DNA of 64,000 nt from Marinomonas algicola (GCF_014805825.1 NZ_CP061941.1:1302001-1366000); one strand, 5' to 3'; positions 39,377 through 48,435 are shown, counted from the first letter of the stretch. Numbers and translations: made by a program. Notes: generated by a model from the letters alone, not told the origin.

Positions 39377-40213
39377 ATGATATCGCATCCTTTAAAAGGG
39401 TTAGCGGGTATTAATTTAAAGCCTCAACACTACGATGAGGCTTTAAATTTATCAGATGAAAGTGTTTGGTTTGAATTTCACACTGAGAATTTTTTTGTGG
39501 GGGGCGGCCCTCGTTTAGATTACCTGCAGCAAATATCACAACGTTTTCCAATTAGCTTACATGGTGTTGGGGCGTCATTAGGAAATGTTTTTAATGGTTT
39601 TCTTGAGCATTTAATGCAAGTAAAGCAACTCGTCAAAGAGTTTAATCCTACTTTAGTTTCAGAGCACGCCACTTGGTCAGCTCATCAGAAAAATTATTTT
39701 GCTGATTTATTGCCATTACCTAAAACCTTGCTGGCATTACAGCAACTGTGTGATGGTATTGATCGTTATCAAAATGCCATCGGTCGTCCTATTCTTATTG
39801 AAAATCCGAGTAATTATTTGAACTTTATGTCTGAACTCGATGAAGCCGATTTTTTAATGGAAGCAGTTAGTCGAACAGGTTGTGGATTGTTAATTGATGT
39901 CAATAATTTATATGTAAGTCATCGAAACTGTGGTTTAGATGTCGTCAATTATTTTTCTCGCATAGAGCCCGCTGTGGTTGGTGAAATTCACATTGCAGGT
40001 TTCTCAAAAGATGAAAAGTTGGCCGATTCATTGTTGATTGATAGTCATGATTCCCCTGTAGATGATGAAGTCTGGCGTTATTTGTCATTAGCGCTAGCGC
40101 GGTTTGGTCCTGTTCCTGTGTTATTAGAAAGGGATGATAAGATTCCTTCTTTTTCTGAATTAAAATCTGAACGAGACGTTGCCCAGTCATTATTAAACAC
40201 ATTTAATTTGTGA
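39377..40213 (+). CDS. bufB: DUF692 multinuclear non-heme iron oxidative enzyme (MNIO), BufB-like
   Basis: A 278-residue TIM-barrel enzyme of the MNIO (DUF692) family. Metal-binding and core motifs are all visible: SLHGVGASLGN near residue 54, SEHATWS near residue 95, LIENPSNYL near residue 140, GCGLLIDVNNLYVS near residue 170, GEIHIAGFS near residue 203, IDSHDSPVDDEVW near residue 221 and LLERDD near residue 252. Such enzymes use two or three irons and oxygen to modify cysteines in a partner peptide, here the DUF2282 precursor just upstream. It acts in the cytosol before export. Confidence 0.93.
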   Translation: MISHPLKGLAGINLKPQHYDEALNLSDESVWFEFHTENFFVGGGPRLDYLQQISQRFPISLHGVGASLGNVFNGFLEHLMQVKQLVKEFNPTLVSEHATWSAHQKNYFADLLPLPKTLLALQQLCDGIDRYQNAIGRPILIENPSNYLNFMSELDEADFLMEAVSRTGCGLLIDVNNLYVSHRNCGLDVVNYFSRIEPAVVGEIHIAGFSKDEKLADSLLIDSHDSPVDDEVWRYLSLALARFGPVPVLLERDDKIPSFSELKSERDVAQSLLNTFNL

Positions 40214-40219
40214 GGCTCT

Positions 40220-40981
40220 ATGAATTCATTGGCTGACTATTTTAATGTGTTTTCTTACTACTTGAAAACGGGAGAGAATGAGGGTATTAGTGGTTTTTTA
40301 GAGGAAGATAATAATACGGAAGTTATCAGTATTTATAGAAATGGTTTTATAAAATCATGCTTATCTGCATTAAAAGCAAACTACCCCAGTGTTGTTAACT
40401 TATTAGGTGACGACTACTTCTCTCAAATAGCCAAAAAATACATTTTTGAGTTTCCTCCAATGCACGCCTCACTCATTCATTATGGAGAGGGATTCTCTGA
40501 TTTTTTGTTATCAGAAATAACGGATCTAGCTTATCTAAAAAGCTTTTCGTTACTGGACCAGTGTTGGTCGTGCTCTCTTCATAGTAAAGAAAGTGATGTT
40601 TGGGATATAGGCCGTGTAAATCGCATGATTTCTGAGGGGGTGGATTTGAGTCAGCTACCTGTGACCTTAGTCGAATCCGCTCACGTTATTCATCTTGACT
40701 ATAATGTATTTGATACGTGGATTTTTCTAAAAAATAACAACGTACTGACTCAACCAATTGCGCTTTCTCAAGAGGTACAATCTATATTGATTTGGCGCTG
40801 TGCGGGCGAAGTTAGGGTGCGAGTGCTAGAGCCACTAGACCGGATGATTTTAGACACCTTAAAAACAGGTGCGAATCTAGAAGTGGTTACATCTAATGCT
40901 CTGAAGATAGAATCGCATTTTGATGTATCGACCTATTTTTCAGAGCTTTTACAAAATCGATTATTAACCTTGGTCTCATGA
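40220..40981 (+). CDS. bufC: DUF2063 domain partner protein, BufC-like
   Basis: A 253-residue protein. The N-terminal part (residues 25-110: IYRNGFIKSCLSALKANYPSVVNLLGDDYF) is the DUF2063 domain; older annotations call it a putative DNA-binding domain. In bufferin and related clusters this protein binds the precursor and presents it to the MNIO enzyme. It starts seven bases after bufB and its stop is eight bases before the DoxX start. Confidence 0.88.
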   Translation: MNSLADYFNVFSYYLKTGENEGISGFLEEDNNTEVISIYRNGFIKSCLSALKANYPSVVNLLGDDYFSQIAKKYIFEFPPMHASLIHYGEGFSDFLLSEITDLAYLKSFSLLDQCWSCSLHSKESDVWDIGRVNRMISEGVDLSQLPVTLVESAHVIHLDYNVFDTWIFLKNNNVLTQPIALSQEVQSILIWRCAGEVRVRVLEPLDRMILDTLKTGANLEVVTSNALKIESHFDVSTYFSELLQNRLLTLVS

Positions 40982-40988
40982 GGTGCTT

Positions 40989-41528
40989 ATGAGTGTCTAT
41001 TCAAAGTTTGTCCGTTTTTACCGTGTTCTATTTGATAAAGTAAGTCATTGGTTAGTGCCTTTTGTACTTTTTGGTTTTCGTCTTCAAATTGCCAATGTAT
41101 TCTTAGCTTCTGGCCTGTCTAAATGGAATGGTTTTTTTCAGTTCAATGCGGATAAGTATGATTTGTTTCTGTATGAGTTCTTTTGCCCTGATCCAATTAG
41201 ACCAGGGGCCTTATTGCTGTGTAATCCTGATACATTAGATTATGAACCCGGTTCGACTATGATTGGGTTTATTGAATTTTTGGCTGTTATGGCTGGAGTG
41301 GTTGAAGTGGCCTTGCCGATATTATTAATTGTTGGTCTGTTATCACGTTTTGCTTCTATTGGTTTAATTGGCATGACCTTATTTATTCAATTAGCTGTTT
41401 TTCCTGAATGGGGGCATTGGGTTAACCCGGCATCTTGGTGGTTTGGTGCTTTGATGGTGCTACTGGTTTTCGGCCCAGGTAAATTTTCTCTCGACCGATT
41501 TATTGGCCTCGAGAAAAAGAGTGAGTAG
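40989..41528 (+). CDS. DoxX-family membrane protein, last gene of the bufferin operon
   Basis: About 179 residues with four hydrophobic segments (near residues 22-45, 85-110, 112-130, 140-160), typical of DoxX proteins. It is the usual fourth member of DUF2282-DUF692-DUF2063 operons. Its role is unknown; a membrane redox function is often suggested. ATG 40989 is used, with GAGG upstream; GTG 40983 would add two residues. Two cysteines lie in an external loop (FFCPDP and LLCNPD), which could form a disulfide or bind metal. Confidence 0.85.
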   Translation: MSVYSKFVRFYRVLFDKVSHWLVPFVLFGFRLQIANVFLASGLSKWNGFFQFNADKYDLFLYEFFCPDPIRPGALLLCNPDTLDYEPGSTMIGFIEFLAVMAGVVEVALPILLIVGLLSRFASIGLIGMTLFIQLAVFPEWGHWVNPASWWFGALMVLLVFGPGKFSLDRFIGLEKKSE

Positions 41529-41665
41529 GGAGGAAAGCGATTATATAAGTGACGTTGGGATCTTGGTTATTTGTTTTTGTTATACCTGTTATATTTTTTT
41601 TATGACGTGGTGTGTGTGAAGTTATGATAATATGTCGTTTTTCAGTATTAAAATAAGCCTACAGC

Positions 41666-42193
41666 ATGAAAAATAAAGCTTTACAGCATCAATTAAATAC
41701 CGAAGTAATGGCTTTGTTAGAAAATAAAAAAAGTATTTTCTTATCTTCCGTAAGCAAAGATGGTTCACCACATGCTTCTTACGCACCCTTTGCAATGCAA
41801 AATGACGCCTTATTTATTTTAATAAGTGGCCTTGCTGCACATACGCAAAACTTACTACATACGCCTAATTTATCGGCTCTGATTGCTGAGGATGAATCTC
41901 AATGTGATGATATCTTTGCGCGCCTTCGAGTGACTTACGATTTGAATGCAGAAGTGATTGATCGAGACAGTGAGGCTTGGCGAGATGGCGTTTCATTATT
42001 GTATGCTCGTTTTGGTGAAAGAGTTGAGCAAATTAGCCTGTTAGGTGATTTTGTTCTTTTTAGATTGACCCCAACAAAGGGCCGGTTAGTAAAGGGGTTC
42101 GGCAAAGCTTACGATATTTTAGGTGGGACATTGGCGGGTGAAGAATTGGTGCATATCTCACCAAAAATGCTATCAAATGGATCGCAACTTTAA
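41666..42193 (+). CDS. HugZ-family pyridoxamine 5'-phosphate oxidase-like protein
   Basis: A 175-residue split-barrel protein of the FMN-binding/PNPOx superfamily. KSIFLSSVSKDGSPHASYAPF near residue 22 is typical of HugZ/HutZ, which degrade or bind heme, though many relatives have other flavin or heme-independent roles. The rest (LLHTPNLSALIAEDES, LGDFVLFRLTPTKGRLVKGFGKAYD) fits the same family, the last segment near the usual heme-contacting C terminus. It has its own upstream region of 137 bases. Confidence 0.75.
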   Translation: MKNKALQHQLNTEVMALLENKKSIFLSSVSKDGSPHASYAPFAMQNDALFILISGLAAHTQNLLHTPNLSALIAEDESQCDDIFARLRVTYDLNAEVIDRDSEAWRDGVSLLYARFGERVEQISLLGDFVLFRLTPTKGRLVKGFGKAYDILGGTLAGEELVHISPKMLSNGSQL

Positions 42194-42220
42194 AATAACA
42201 ATGAAAGATAAGGGAATCCC

Positions 42221-42859
42221 GTGAGTAAACGACAGGTGAATCGTGAAGAGATATGTGTGCGTATTCTTGATGCGGCTGAAATTGAATTTGGCTTAAAAGG
42301 ATTTAATGGTGCGAGTTTACAGCACATAGCTGAACGAGCAAGTTTACCTAAAGCCAATATAGTGTATTATTTTGAATCTAAGTTAAACCTGTATAAAACG
42401 ATTCTTAATAGAACAACAACTATCTGGAATGATGTCTTTGATAAAGCAACGGCTGAGGATGATCCAGCCGTCGTGTTAGATAAATTCATTCGAACAAAGT
42501 TAGTACAAAGTATTGAGAGGCCAAGAAGTTCACGTATTTTTGCTATGGAAGTGATACAAGGTGCTCATCATATAGAGGATTTTTTGACGGAAGAGCTGCA
42601 GCCTTGGTTTAAGGGAAGAGTGGCGGTAATTGAAGCATGGATAGCACAAGATAAAATGAAAGCCGTTGACCCTGCAAGTTTAATTTTTATGATTTGGTCT
42701 ACTACGCAGCATTACGCTGACTTTGAATCACAAATAACCAAACTTACCGAGACAGAAACCCTTAATTACGACGCGTTACATACTATAGGGAATACCATCA
42801 GTCAAATTATTTTGTCTGGCTGTGGTTTGCAAGTGCCTGGCACGCCGTTAGAAGACTAA
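42221..42859 (+). CDS. TetR/AcrR-family regulator, RutR-like
   Basis: A 212-residue regulator. The HTH (residues 12-60) has ILDAAEIEFGLKGFNGASLQHIAERASLPKANIVYYFESKLNLY, very like the N terminus of RutR/YcdC; the C-terminal part (WSTTQHYADFESQI) also matches the RutR ligand domain. RutR-type regulators sense pyrimidines or purine-derived signals. The start is GTG 42221 with TAAGGGAA upstream. It converges on guaD-xdhBA, and a RutR-like palindrome lies before xdhA, so control of purine catabolism is the likely role. Confidence 0.85.
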   Translation: MSKRQVNREEICVRILDAAEIEFGLKGFNGASLQHIAERASLPKANIVYYFESKLNLYKTILNRTTTIWNDVFDKATAEDDPAVVLDKFIRTKLVQSIERPRSSRIFAMEVIQGAHHIEDFLTEELQPWFKGRVAVIEAWIAQDKMKAVDPASLIFMIWSTTQHYADFESQITKLTETETLNYDALHTIGNTISQIILSGCGLQVPGTPLED

Positions 42860-42865
42860 TTTAAA

Positions 42866-42900
42866 GGAAACCGTTTCATCATGAAGTGAAACGGTTTATC
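42866..42900. terminator. Hairpin between the TetR gene and guaD
   Basis: AAACCGTTTCA (42868-42878) pairs perfectly with TGAAACGGTTT (42887-42897) around an 8-base loop. The T-run is short in both directions, but the position between convergent genes suggests a shared terminator. Confidence 0.65.
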
Positions 42901-42916
42901 AAAACGCATTGCTTTT

Positions 42917-44233
42917 CTATTTTTCTTCTTCTCTAGTATGAACACACTTACCCGCAGAATAGGTTTGACGGATGGTTCTGTCATCACCTAATGTCATAAG
43001 AACAAAAAGGGTTTCATCTAAACTTTTAGACTGTGCTAAGCGATAGTTCAATAAAGGCGTTGCTTGATAATCAAGTACAACAAAGTCGGCCTCTGTACCG
43101 ACTAAGAGGGTGCCCACTTTATCCTCTAGCCTAAGCGCTCTCGCACCGCCAAGAGTGGCTAAGTAAAGCGATTTAAATGGACTTAATTTTTCACCTTGCA
43201 GTTGAATAACCTTATAGGCTTCGCTTAATGTTTGCAAAAGAGAAAAACTTGTACCGCCGCCGACGTCCGTTCCTAAACCAACATTCACACCGTACTCTTC
43301 CGCTTTGTTTAAACGAAATAAACCACTACCTAAAAAGAGGTTAGATGTTGGACAAAATGCGATAGCCGACCCTGTTTCATTTAGTCTATGGTACTCGTCA
43401 TCACATAAATGAATTCCATGAGCGAACACGGAGCGATCGCTAAGCAGGTTATGCTGGTCATACACATCTAAGTAATTAGTGCAGTTAGGGAAAAGGGACT
43501 TTACCCACTCACATTCTTGCGTGTTTTCTGAAAGATGAGTGTGCATATAGAGGTTATCAAATTCTTGCAGTAATTCTCCTGCTTTGGTTAACTGCTCTGT
43601 TGTGCTGGTTGGGGCAAATCTTGGCGTAACGGCGTAATGTAAGCGACCCTTTTCATGCCACTTCTGAATAAGTTCTTTACTGTCTTGGTAACCGCTTTCT
43701 GGCGTATCAACTAAAAAATCGGGAGCGTGTCTATCCATCATGACCTTGCCGCCAATCATTCTTAAATTACGGGCTTCAGAGGCTTCAAAAAATGCGTCAA
43801 CGGATTCTTTATGGACGGTCCCAAACACTAATGCGGTTGTCGTGCCATTGCGCAGCAACTCATCTAAAAAAAATTCGGCAACGGATCGAGCATGCGCCTT
43901 ATCATGAAATTCACCTTCAGCTGGGAAGGTATAGTTATTCAACCAATCCAGTAATTGCTCACCATAAGACGCAATGATGCCAGTTTGCGGGTAATGGATG
44001 TGTGTATCAATAAAGCCTGGGGTAATTAAACCGTTGGTAATTGTTGTAATGTCCGCTATGTCTTTATAGATAGGCAATAGGTCCGTGCTATTACCTAAAG
44101 CAATGATTTTATCGTTTTCAACGACAAGTAAGCCGTCTTCAAAATATTGATAAGATGCCTCGATGCCCACTACAGCAGGGTCGTCTAAGCTATGAAGGAT
44201 TGCTGAACGCCATGCTCTTATTGATAATGTCAT
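42917..44233 (-). CDS. guaD: Guanine deaminase
   Basis: A 438-residue amidohydrolase that turns guanine into xanthine, feeding XdhAB. Zinc ligands: GFIDTHIHYPQTG near residue 73, HTHLSENTQEC near residue 230, FAHGIHL near residue 269 and GLGTDVGGGTSFS near residue 318 with the catalytic aspartate. It lies directly after xdhB (one-base overlap, TAATG) as the last gene of xdhA-xdhB-guaD; xdhC, which usually sits in between, is missing. Confidence 0.95.
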   Translation of the reverse strand: MTLSIRAWRSAILHSLDDPAVVGIEASYQYFEDGLLVVENDKIIALGNSTDLLPIYKDIADITTITNGLITPGFIDTHIHYPQTGIIASYGEQLLDWLNNYTFPAEGEFHDKAHARSVAEFFLDELLRNGTTTALVFGTVHKESVDAFFEASEARNLRMIGGKVMMDRHAPDFLVDTPESGYQDSKELIQKWHEKGRLHYAVTPRFAPTSTTEQLTKAGELLQEFDNLYMHTHLSENTQECEWVKSLFPNCTNYLDVYDQHNLLSDRSVFAHGIHLCDDEYHRLNETGSAIAFCPTSNLFLGSGLFRLNKAEEYGVNVGLGTDVGGGTSFSLLQTLSEAYKVIQLQGEKLSPFKSLYLATLGGARALRLEDKVGTLLVGTEADFVVLDYQATPLLNYRLAQSKSLDETLFVLMTLGDDRTIRQTYSAGKCVHTREEEK

Positions 44234-46611
44234 TAAATGCTCTTATTTTGTTGGTTGATTTTATGTTTCATTGATTCGATACCAAATAAAATTCTTTCAG
44301 GTGTTGCCGGGGCATTAATCTCAGGTTGGTAGCGATAATCACTCATAGAGGATACCGCGTCCTTGAGTGCGCACCAAACGGCGATCCCTAACATAAAAGG
44401 AGGTTCGCCTACCGCTTTAGAATGATAAACAGTCTGCTCAGGGTTTTTTCGACTTTCAACGAGTTTGACTCGTAAATCTAATGGTGTATCTGCAATAGCG
44501 GGTATTTTGTAACTGGCTGGTGAATTAGTCATCAGTCGACCTTGATTGTTCCAGATGAGTTCTTCTGTGGTTAACCATCCCATGCCTTGGATAAATCCTC
44601 CTTCAATTTGACCAATATCGATGGCTGGGTTTAGGCTTGCTCCGACATCGTGCAAGATATCTGTTCTTGATACTTTGTATTCACCCGTAAGGCTATCAAT
44701 TAAGACTTCACAGCAGGCTAAACCATACGAAAAGTAGTAAAAAGGTCGGCCGCTTGCTGATGCACGATCATAGTAAATTTTAGGTGTCTTATAATAACCC
44801 GTACTGGATAGTGAAATCTGATTGAAGTAGGCCAATTGAATGAGCTCATCAAAAGAACAAAAATGGGTGCCAGCACGAACATGGCTATTACTAAACTCAA
44901 TCTCTTGCTCAGAAACTTGATAATGTTTTGCGGCCAATGCAACAAGTCTTTGCTTGATTGTGATAGCGGCATTTTGTGCGGCTTTACCGTTTAGGTCTGT
45001 GCCAGAAGACGCCGCCGTAGGTGATGTATTTGGCACTTTCTCTGTGTTGGTCGCGGTTATCTGTATGCGGTTACAGTCGACCTGTAATACTTCAGCAACG
45101 ATCTGCGCTACTTTCGTATTTAACCCTTGCCCCATTTCTGTACCACCATGATTTAAGTGGATACTGCCATCAGTGTAAATATGAATAAGCGCACCAGCTT
45201 GGTTCAAAAACGAGGAGGTGAATGAGATGCCAAATTTTACAGGTGTCATTGCAAGTCCTTTTTTTAAAATGGGACTTTGCTTATTAAAATGGATGACTTC
45301 TTGTCGACGATTGTAGTAATCGCTGCTTTCTATCAGTTCTTGTGTCATCTCTGGCAAAATATTGTGTTCTACCGTCTGATGATAAGGTGTGGTATTTCGA
45401 GCATGCGTACCGTAGTAATTAAGGCGACGAATATCGAGCGGGTCTTTATTGAGGTTTCGGGCAATGGTGTCCATAATATTTTCAATTGGCACCATTCCTT
45501 GAGGACCTCCGAAGCCTCTGTAAGCGGTATTGGACGCTGTATGGGTTTTACAGCGGTAACCCGTGATGGTTGCGTCGCCTAAATAATAGGCATTATCCGC
45601 ATGGAACATGGCTCTATCAACGATGGCACCAGATAAATCTGGCGAAAAACCACAATTACCAGCCAGTTTTATGTCTACTCCATGCAATCTACCATCATTG
45701 TCGTAGCCAATATCGTAGCTGACAAAAAATGGATGACGTTTGCCTGTCATCATCATGTCTTCCATTCTGGGTAGCCGCATTTTTGTCGGCTGTTTTGTTA
45801 GGTGTGCGATCACGGCACATAAACAGGCTGGCATTGAGGCTTGAGTTTCTTTACCGCCAAACCCACCTCCCATGCGACGCATATCAACAACCACATTATT
45901 CATGGATACATTTAAAACACTGGCAACCAGTTTTTGAATTTCAGTGGGGTTTTGGGTTGAGCTGTAAACGACCATTCCTCCGTCTTCGGTTGGCATGACA
46001 GAGGCGATTTGCGTTTCTAAATAAAAATGTTCTTGGCCGCCAATATGAAGTTTCCCTTGTAAACGGTTTGGCGCACTGTTAAGAGCGGTCTTAGAATCAC
46101 CTTGTATATGCTGATGAGTTTCTAATACAAAATGCTCTTTTGCTAGTGCTTCCTCAACATCTAAAATGGCGTCAAGTTCTTCGTACTCTATAATGGCGGC
46201 TTGTGCGGCTTTTCTAGCCGCGTCGTGACTGCTGGCGGCAACCGCTAAAATAGGTTGACCATAATATTCAACAAGGCCTTCAGCGAGTAACGGATCTCCA
46301 GGGGCGACGGCGCCAATATCGGCATTTCCAGGAATGTCTTTTGCTTGAATAACAAGCCTCACTCCGGGTATTTGGTAACAGGGTGCTGTATCAATTGAAA
46401 GAATGCGTGCATGTGCTTTATCACTCGTGCGTGCATATAGGTGAAGTTGATTCGGGAATTCAGCTTTGTCATCAATATACAGTGCTTCACCAGATACTTG
46501 TTTCTCAGCACTTTCATGCTTTATTGCACGGCCGACACCTGTCGTAATGGATTGGGTGAATTGTTTTTCTAATTCTGCTTGAGTGCTTTTTTGAGTGAAT
46601 GAACTAGACAT
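44233..46611 (-). CDS. xdhB: Xanthine dehydrogenase, molybdenum-binding subunit
   Basis: A 792-residue molybdopterin subunit. The N-terminal domain starts VGRAIKHESAEKQVSGEALYIDD; RRMGGGFGGKET near residue 244, AYRGFGGPQGM near residue 355, and the C-terminal KAVGEPPFMLG with the catalytic glutamate (near residue 745) are the family's cofactor and active-site motifs. It oxidises hypoxanthine and xanthine to urate with XdhA. It overlaps xdhA by eight bases and guaD by one. Confidence 0.97.
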   Translation of the reverse strand: MSSSFTQKSTQAELEKQFTQSITTGVGRAIKHESAEKQVSGEALYIDDKAEFPNQLHLYARTSDKAHARILSIDTAPCYQIPGVRLVIQAKDIPGNADIGAVAPGDPLLAEGLVEYYGQPILAVAASSHDAARKAAQAAIIEYEELDAILDVEEALAKEHFVLETHQHIQGDSKTALNSAPNRLQGKLHIGGQEHFYLETQIASVMPTEDGGMVVYSSTQNPTEIQKLVASVLNVSMNNVVVDMRRMGGGFGGKETQASMPACLCAVIAHLTKQPTKMRLPRMEDMMMTGKRHPFFVSYDIGYDNDGRLHGVDIKLAGNCGFSPDLSGAIVDRAMFHADNAYYLGDATITGYRCKTHTASNTAYRGFGGPQGMVPIENIMDTIARNLNKDPLDIRRLNYYGTHARNTTPYHQTVEHNILPEMTQELIESSDYYNRRQEVIHFNKQSPILKKGLAMTPVKFGISFTSSFLNQAGALIHIYTDGSIHLNHGGTEMGQGLNTKVAQIVAEVLQVDCNRIQITATNTEKVPNTSPTAASSGTDLNGKAAQNAAITIKQRLVALAAKHYQVSEQEIEFSNSHVRAGTHFCSFDELIQLAYFNQISLSSTGYYKTPKIYYDRASASGRPFYYFSYGLACCEVLIDSLTGEYKVSRTDILHDVGASLNPAIDIGQIEGGFIQGMGWLTTEELIWNNQGRLMTNSPASYKIPAIADTPLDLRVKLVESRKNPEQTVYHSKAVGEPPFMLGIAVWCALKDAVSSMSDYRYQPEINAPATPERILFGIESMKHKINQQNKSI

Positions 46612-48070
46612 AGGCCGTTACTCGCGTTAGTGAATAATCTCTGTTGTTACCTTGAGCCAGTTGCGTTTGAGTTTCTAAGTAGTATTTTCGTAGTAAATTT
46701 TGCCCAACTAATAGCCTGTATTCTTTGGAAGCTCTAAAATCACTTAATGGAGCAAAATCGTTTACGAGTGACTGACAGGCCTGCTCAAATGTTGATTCAT
46801 TGAACTCTTTTCCTATTAGTGCATTTTCACAGTGGCTTGCTCGTTTTGGTATACCTGCCATCCCACCAAATGCCGCTCTTGCTTCTATGATGATTGAGTT
46901 TTCAAGAGTGATATTGATGCCTAAGCAGACGGCGGAAATATCATCGTCTAAACGTTTAGATATTTTATAGGCTTTAAACAAAGAATTGGTTTGTTTTGGA
47001 ATAATAATTTTTTCAATAAACTCAGCCGATTGCCTAACGGTTTTTTTGTAGTCTACGAAGTAATCTTCAATGTTGATTATTCTTTTTTCATGACCACGGC
47101 GAAGTTGCAGTTTTGCACCGAGCGCGATGAGTAGTGGTGGTGAATCGCCTATTGGAGAGGCATTGGCAATGTTTCCGCCAAGGGTGCCTTGATTACGAAT
47201 TTGTAGAGAAGCAAACCTATGCAATAGGTCGCCGAAATCCGGGTATTCATTTTTCAATAGTTTATAACCGTCAGATAAGGACAGGGCTGCGCCTAATTCT
47301 AAGCGGTCATCGAAGGAATCGCTTCCTTTCATATCCGTTACATTACCGAGATAAATTAAGGTGGTGAGCTCTTTGTGAAATTGCGTCACGTCTAGTGCCA
47401 GATCGGTTCCCCCTGCAAGTAAATGGGCATCAGGGTGATCTTGGTAGCATTTGGCCAGCTCGTCCGTTGTTTGTGGTGAGAAGCATTGATGTTTTGAATC
47501 TCTAAAGCCTTCTTTTGTGATGGGTGGAATGGCTTTTAGTAATTCTACAGTGGGCTGCTCTAGGGCATCAAAGGTATCGGCTTTCGTGTTATTACAGGCT
47601 TTCTTTGTTGCGTCGTAGATGGGTCTGTATCCCGTACAACGACACAGATTGCCAGATAACGCCTCTGTGGTTTTACGTTTGCAATATTCGGTATTATTTT
47701 TTTGCAGAGCAAAGATAGACATAACAAAGCCTGGTGTACAAAAACCACATTGCGAGCCGTGACATTCTGCCATGGCTTCTTGCACTGGGTGCAATTGACT
47801 TTTATTTTGTAAGTCTTCAACGGTAATAAGCTGTTTACCATGTAATGCGCTGATAAAGGTTAAGCAGGCATTTACACTTATATATCGCAAACGCTTTCCC
47901 GTCTCGTCTGGTTCTGCTAACACCACTGTACAGGCACCACAATCCCCAGAGGCGCAACCTTCTTTTGTTCCTGTCTTATTACGAACATTCCGCAAATAAT
48001 TCAATACAGTCAGGTTAGGATCAAGGTCATGCTCAGTGCATAATTCTTGATTAAGTAAAAATTGAATCAA
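46604..48070 (-). CDS. xdhA: Xanthine dehydrogenase, iron-sulfur/FAD subunit
   Basis: A 488-residue subunit. Residues 1-85 are a plant-type [2Fe-2S] domain (GCASGDCGACTVVL); residues 85-165 a second [2Fe-2S] domain (CGFCTPGF and LCRCTGYRPI); residues 190-360 the FAD domain (LLAGGTDLAL, then GNIANASPIGDSPPLLIALGA); the C terminus is the CO-dehydrogenase flavoprotein domain. It carries electrons from XdhB to NAD. It is the first gene of the operon, with a RutR-like palindrome about 100 bases upstream. Confidence 0.97.
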   Translation of the reverse strand: MIQFLLNQELCTEHDLDPNLTVLNYLRNVRNKTGTKEGCASGDCGACTVVLAEPDETGKRLRYISVNACLTFISALHGKQLITVEDLQNKSQLHPVQEAMAECHGSQCGFCTPGFVMSIFALQKNNTEYCKRKTTEALSGNLCRCTGYRPIYDATKKACNNTKADTFDALEQPTVELLKAIPPITKEGFRDSKHQCFSPQTTDELAKCYQDHPDAHLLAGGTDLALDVTQFHKELTTLIYLGNVTDMKGSDSFDDRLELGAALSLSDGYKLLKNEYPDFGDLLHRFASLQIRNQGTLGGNIANASPIGDSPPLLIALGAKLQLRRGHEKRIINIEDYFVDYKKTVRQSAEFIEKIIIPKQTNSLFKAYKISKRLDDDISAVCLGINITLENSIIIEARAAFGGMAGIPKRASHCENALIGKEFNESTFEQACQSLVNDFAPLSDFRASKEYRLLVGQNLLRKYYLETQTQLAQGNNRDYSLTRVTAYV

Positions 48071-48166
48071 AGGAATCTCCTTAACGGCAGCTTTTTAGAG
48101 GGCAATGAAATATTTTTAGCACATATAGACATAAGTTTCATGGTTCAAAAGAGAGTTTAGATAAAT

Positions 48167-48184
48167 TTTGTCCGATCGGTCAAA
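48167..48184. promoter_or_regulatory. RutR-like operator upstream of xdhA
   Basis: TTTGTCCGATCGGTCAAA is an 18-bp palindrome apart from one central-arm T/T pair. It matches the E. coli RutR consensus TTGACCANNTGGTCAA at 11 of 14 defined positions. It lies 97 bases before the xdhA start. The RutR-like gene at 42221 is the natural candidate to bind it. Confidence 0.55.
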
Positions 48185-48329
48185 TATTGAATTGAATATT
48201 CTTTCTTTTGGGGTGGTTTATAGTAGAAAACACTGTGTTAATGGATCTTGTGTTCAATTCAACGCGTAATTTAGTGTGCAATGAATGAAGGGTTTTAGTA
48301 AGGGCCTGATAGATTGAATATGGAGGATC

Positions 48330-48401
48330 GCTCCTTTCCATAATAAGGAGCTGGTTTGAGTACGGAGCTGGATTGGTTATGTGCCATTATAGAAATGGCA
48401 C
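48330..48401. other. Two perfect hairpins between xdhA and dbpA
   Basis: GCTCCTT/AAGGAGC at 48330-48351 (8-base loop) and GTGCCAT/ATGGCAC at 48381-48401 (7-base loop) follow dbpA on the minus strand. Neither has a T-run, so they are not classical terminators. The whole gap (48071-48435) otherwise holds only the xdhA promoter region with the operator at 48167. Confidence 0.5.
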
Positions 48402-48435
48402 ATCGATTCTACGAAAGGGTAGAGGTAATGATCTC

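Noticed and set aside
41630..41650. Fur box before the HugZ-like gene
   Set aside because: Only about 10 of 19 positions match the classical Fur consensus, no better than AT-rich background.
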